Positions 61,050 to 64,000 of a stretch of 64,000 nt of DNA are shown here, piece after piece. Origin of the DNA: Brachypodius melanocephalos (lineage: Eukaryota > Chordata > Aves > Passeriformes > Pycnonotidae). The DNA lies in assembly GCA_013398615.1 (NCBI GenBank), contig VZSR01000514.1, positions 6,116,462-6,180,461 on the forward strand, given 5' to 3'. The notes beneath the pieces are model-generated. The model did not search any database. It was not told where the DNA came from and saw nothing but the letters and a program-made list of their open reading frames with translations. Every line of letters starts with the position of its first letter. Within the stretch, counting starts at the first letter, position 1. The position numbers were made by a program, and so were the translations under genes.

Positions 61050-61722
61050 ATCCCTGAGGAGAAGGACTTGGGGGTGCTGGTGGATGAGAAGCTCGGCATG
61101 AGCTGGCAATGTGTGCTGGTAGCCCAGAAAGCCAATCATGTCCTGGGCTGCATCTAAAGGAGCATGGGCAGCAGGCCAGATTCTCCCTCTCTGCTCCACT
61201 CTGGTGAGACCCCACCTGGAATGCTGCACCCACCTCTGGGGGATCAGCAGTAGAAGGATAAGGACCTGTTGGAGAAAGTTCAGAGAAGGACAGCAAAGAT
61301 ACTCAGATGGCTGGAGCACCCCTGCTATGACAACAGGTAGAGAAAATTTGGATTGTTCAGCCTGGAGAAGAGATAGCTCCAGGGAGAACTTGAAGCACTT
61401 TCCAGTATCTAAAGGGGCTACAAGAGAGAGAGGGACTTTTATAAATGTTTGTCGTGATAGGACAAGGGAAAACGGCTTCAAACTGAAAGAGGGCAGGTTT
61501 TGTTAGATATTATGAAGAAATTCTTTACTCTGAGGTTGGTGAGGCACTGGCACAAGTTGAACAGAGAAGACGTGGATGCCCCATCCATAGAAGTGTTCAA
61601 GGCCAGGCTGGATGGGGCTTGGAGCAACCTGGTCTAGTGGAAGGTGTCCCCATGACAGTGGGCTTGGAAATAGATGGCTTTTAAGGCCCTTTCCAACCAA
61701 ATGATCCTTTGATTCTATGATA
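61050..61722 (+). mobile_element. CR1 LINE 3' copy with decayed reverse-transcriptase C-terminus
   Basis: The 5' part still translates as the end of the CR1 ORF2 reverse transcriptase: EEKDLGVLVDEKLGMSWQC, QKANHVLGCI, then in shifted frames RDRTRENGFKLKEGRF and VFKARLDGAWSNLV. An in-frame stop follows LGCI (TAA at about 61156) and frameshifts separate the blocks, so it is not functional. The copy ends in CCTTTCCAACCAAATGATCC and the terminal motif GATTCTATGA. This is the longest transposon remnant in the window. Confidence 0.93.
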
Positions 61723-64000
61723 TGAGGGATCAGAACCCCAGCTGATCCCCCTGGCAGCTGTGTCTGAGGCAGGCTCCTCACTGGTCCCAAGAGGATGGGA
61801 CTCACACAGAGGATGGTGCCCACACAGGAGCTGTTCCTCTGTGCCTCATCCAGCACAGTGGTGACGGGGCATCAGCACAGGAGCCCGTGAGCCTGCTCTA
61901 AATCATCCTCTGGAAGGACTTCACTTCCTTGCTCTCTGATCCAAGGCTGCTTTCTTGGCAGAGTTCACCCAGCAGTCAGTGGTAAACTCACTGCTTTGGT
62001 TGGTTGGTGTTTTTCCAGTGTTTGCTCTGCTACACAATTAATGAAACGTAACTACCTCCATTTATTGCTCTCTAGAGAATCCCTTGGATTGCAAGTCCTG
62101 GTCTTTGGGGACATTCCTATTGTTTCAGCTGCCACCAAAGCCAAGGAAAGCCAAATCACACTCTCCTCAGTGCAGTGGGAGGGAGCTCACCTGCCACTGC
62201 ACCCTGGCACTGCTTGAGTTGCCTGAACATTGTCTTTAATGGGACACACACCACAGTGGCTCTGGCACTACAAGGGGAACAGTACCCGTCAGGCCTGGGC
62301 TCTGTCACCAACCCAAACAAGGTCAGACCACTTTGAAATTGTTGACTGATATTTCAGCATCAACAAGCAGCCTTGGAAGACTGCAAGGAAATTCTGAGAG
62401 AGGGAAATACTTTGACATAATTCAGGTAAACAAAACAAAGCAATCTGCGAGCTTCGTGCTTCAGGCCTCCTGCCAAATCTGCCACGTCTCTTTTCCAAGG
62501 GCTTCACCTGCCTGAGGAGCAAAGGTGACTCCATCCAACCTGTGTTTGGTCAGGGGCTCCTTTAAAGGTGTGCCTATATTTTTGGAGTGCCTGCATGGTA
62601 GGCATTCCCTGCTGGCATTTGGTATTGGGGTTGGACAGCCCAAGAAAGACCACAAGGGCTCCCAAGCACCGTGTCCAAGGTCACAGGTACCTGGATTGAT
62701 GGCTGCTCTCTTTAGCAGGTCGGTTTATGAAGGAGAGGCTTTCCTCTGCCAGTCCTTGCTGATAGAAAACACCTGCTTGGCACTAGCTGGGTCTTTCTAA
62801 ATCCCAGAAATCTCTGATTAAAGCCAAGCAAAACAAGGGGCTGTGGATTCTGGGGGAGGTTTTACCTGGAGCTGTGGATGGGTTCCACTGCCAGCTGTCC
62901 TGCCTCGCTCAAGGCACTCTGGCTGCACAGCACAGAGCACGTGGGAGCTGTGCAACCACCTCGGACAACCTGCAGGTCACAGAGAAGCATTGCCAGGGAA
63001 AACAAAGATCCCTGTTTGCCTCAAAAGGCTGAGCCATTTCCTGCAGTGCACCAGGAGCTGCTTGGACAGCTTTGGGAGCAGGTGGACAGGCAAAGACCTC
63101 ACTGTGGGACAGTCCTGCTCCCCGTGCCAGCCACCCCCATGGGTTTGAGTGAGCCCTGGGTCAAAGGAGACACATGGCAAGGGGAAGGGACCAGGGGAAA
63201 GGGACATGGAGAAGGGCATCACAGGTTTGGTAGTCAGCAGCCTGTGTCACTCCACATGTTAAGCCCATGAGAAGCTGACAGCTGCTCATTCTGATTTCTC
63301 ATTTTACCTCATGGATGAATATCCCTTCTCCAGAAGGGTGAAGCACTTAAATATTTTCAAGAGTCCATCTAATCAATATTGCTCTGATAATCTAATTACT
63401 AAGGTGAAGCCAGGGCAGTTGATGGTGACAAGTCACTTACAGCATGAACATGTCAGAGCCCTTAGCCCAGGTTTGGTTTTTTCAACCTCTTTGTCTTGAA
63501 AAGTTTTCAGAGAGTTTGCAGGACCACAACACAGGTCTAGGCTGACCAGCACAAGGTCTGTTTTTGCAGGCATATGCTGCTTTTACCCACAGTGTTGATA
63601 TAAGTAATTCTCACCTTCTTCCTCTCCCCTGTGCCAGGCACTGACTAGAGTTAAAATAATTTAAGATCTATCATTCTCAGAGACCTTTTAACCACTTCCT
63701 TTCACAGTGCAGCCTCACAAACCCTTCTGTCTGCTGCAGATCGCAGCTTGAATCAACTGCCTTGCATTTGCACCCTGCTTCAATCCATCTCCAAAGGCAG
63801 CAGCAGTTCCCAAAGAACTGCAGGCTGGATGGCCCAGGGCAGTGTTTAGGGACACACCAACCATCCCAGAGTGAGCAACAGTGCCTGCTGGGCTGTGCTC
63901 ACCTACCTTGTCAAACACCAGACACTTGGGTCAGAGCTCACAGACTTTGTGCTTTCATTTGCTGCTTTTCCTTATTCCACACACACATGGGATTATTTTA
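61723..64000. other. Intergenic, no gene seen
   Basis: No exon, RNA gene, CpG island or transposon terminus could be supported up to the window edge. Confidence 0.55.

Overview
This window looks like a piece of a bird nuclear genome. It holds one gene I can recognise with confidence: an intact beta-1 adrenergic receptor (ADRB1) on the + strand. The avian assignment rests on two things. The receptor follows the galliform (turkey-type) beta-1 receptor residue for residue through nearly all of the membrane core. The interspersed repeats are CR1-type LINE 3' ends carrying the ATTCTRTGA terminal motif. Two small differences within the third intracellular loop and the C-tail, plus a disrupted galliform-type tail exon, suggest a non-galliform bird; I cannot name the species.

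Layout. Bases 1 to about 36,200 are AT-leaning, CpG-poor intergenic DNA with three CR1 3' fragments, several microsatellites ((AAAAT)n, (GAATA)n, (ATC)n, A-rich (CAAA)n) and no supportable exon. A CpG island of about 2.4 kb (36,200-38,620) covers the ADRB1 leader and coding region. Just upstream of the start codon are an inverted CCAAT box and an 11-bp GC-box minisatellite of eight units. The coding region (36773-38056) is uninterrupted and encodes 427 residues ending in the PDZ ligand ESKV. Its last two codons (GTA TAG) also form a splice donor, as in the alternatively spliced turkey receptor. Two possible downstream tail exons are visible, one open for 81 codons and one that appears to be a frame-disrupted relative of the turkey C-terminal anchorage exon. 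An AU-rich 3' UTR ends at a polyadenylation signal at 39,424. A 10-N assembly gap lies in the alternative intron.

Bases 39,450-64,000 are intergenic but richer in GC, with short tandem repeats, two small CpG-rich patches (about 43.5 and 45.0 kb), and a longer CR1 3' copy at 61.05-61.72 kb. The most unusual non-genic structure is a 60-bp inverted repeat (59 of 60 positions matching) at 58,851 and 60,177, enclosing 1.27 kb that includes a CpG-rich patch.

Because only one gene is present there is no gene network to describe within the window. The interest lies in how the 3' end of ADRB1 may switch the receptor tail, in its repeat-built promoter, and in the unexplained inverted repeat.
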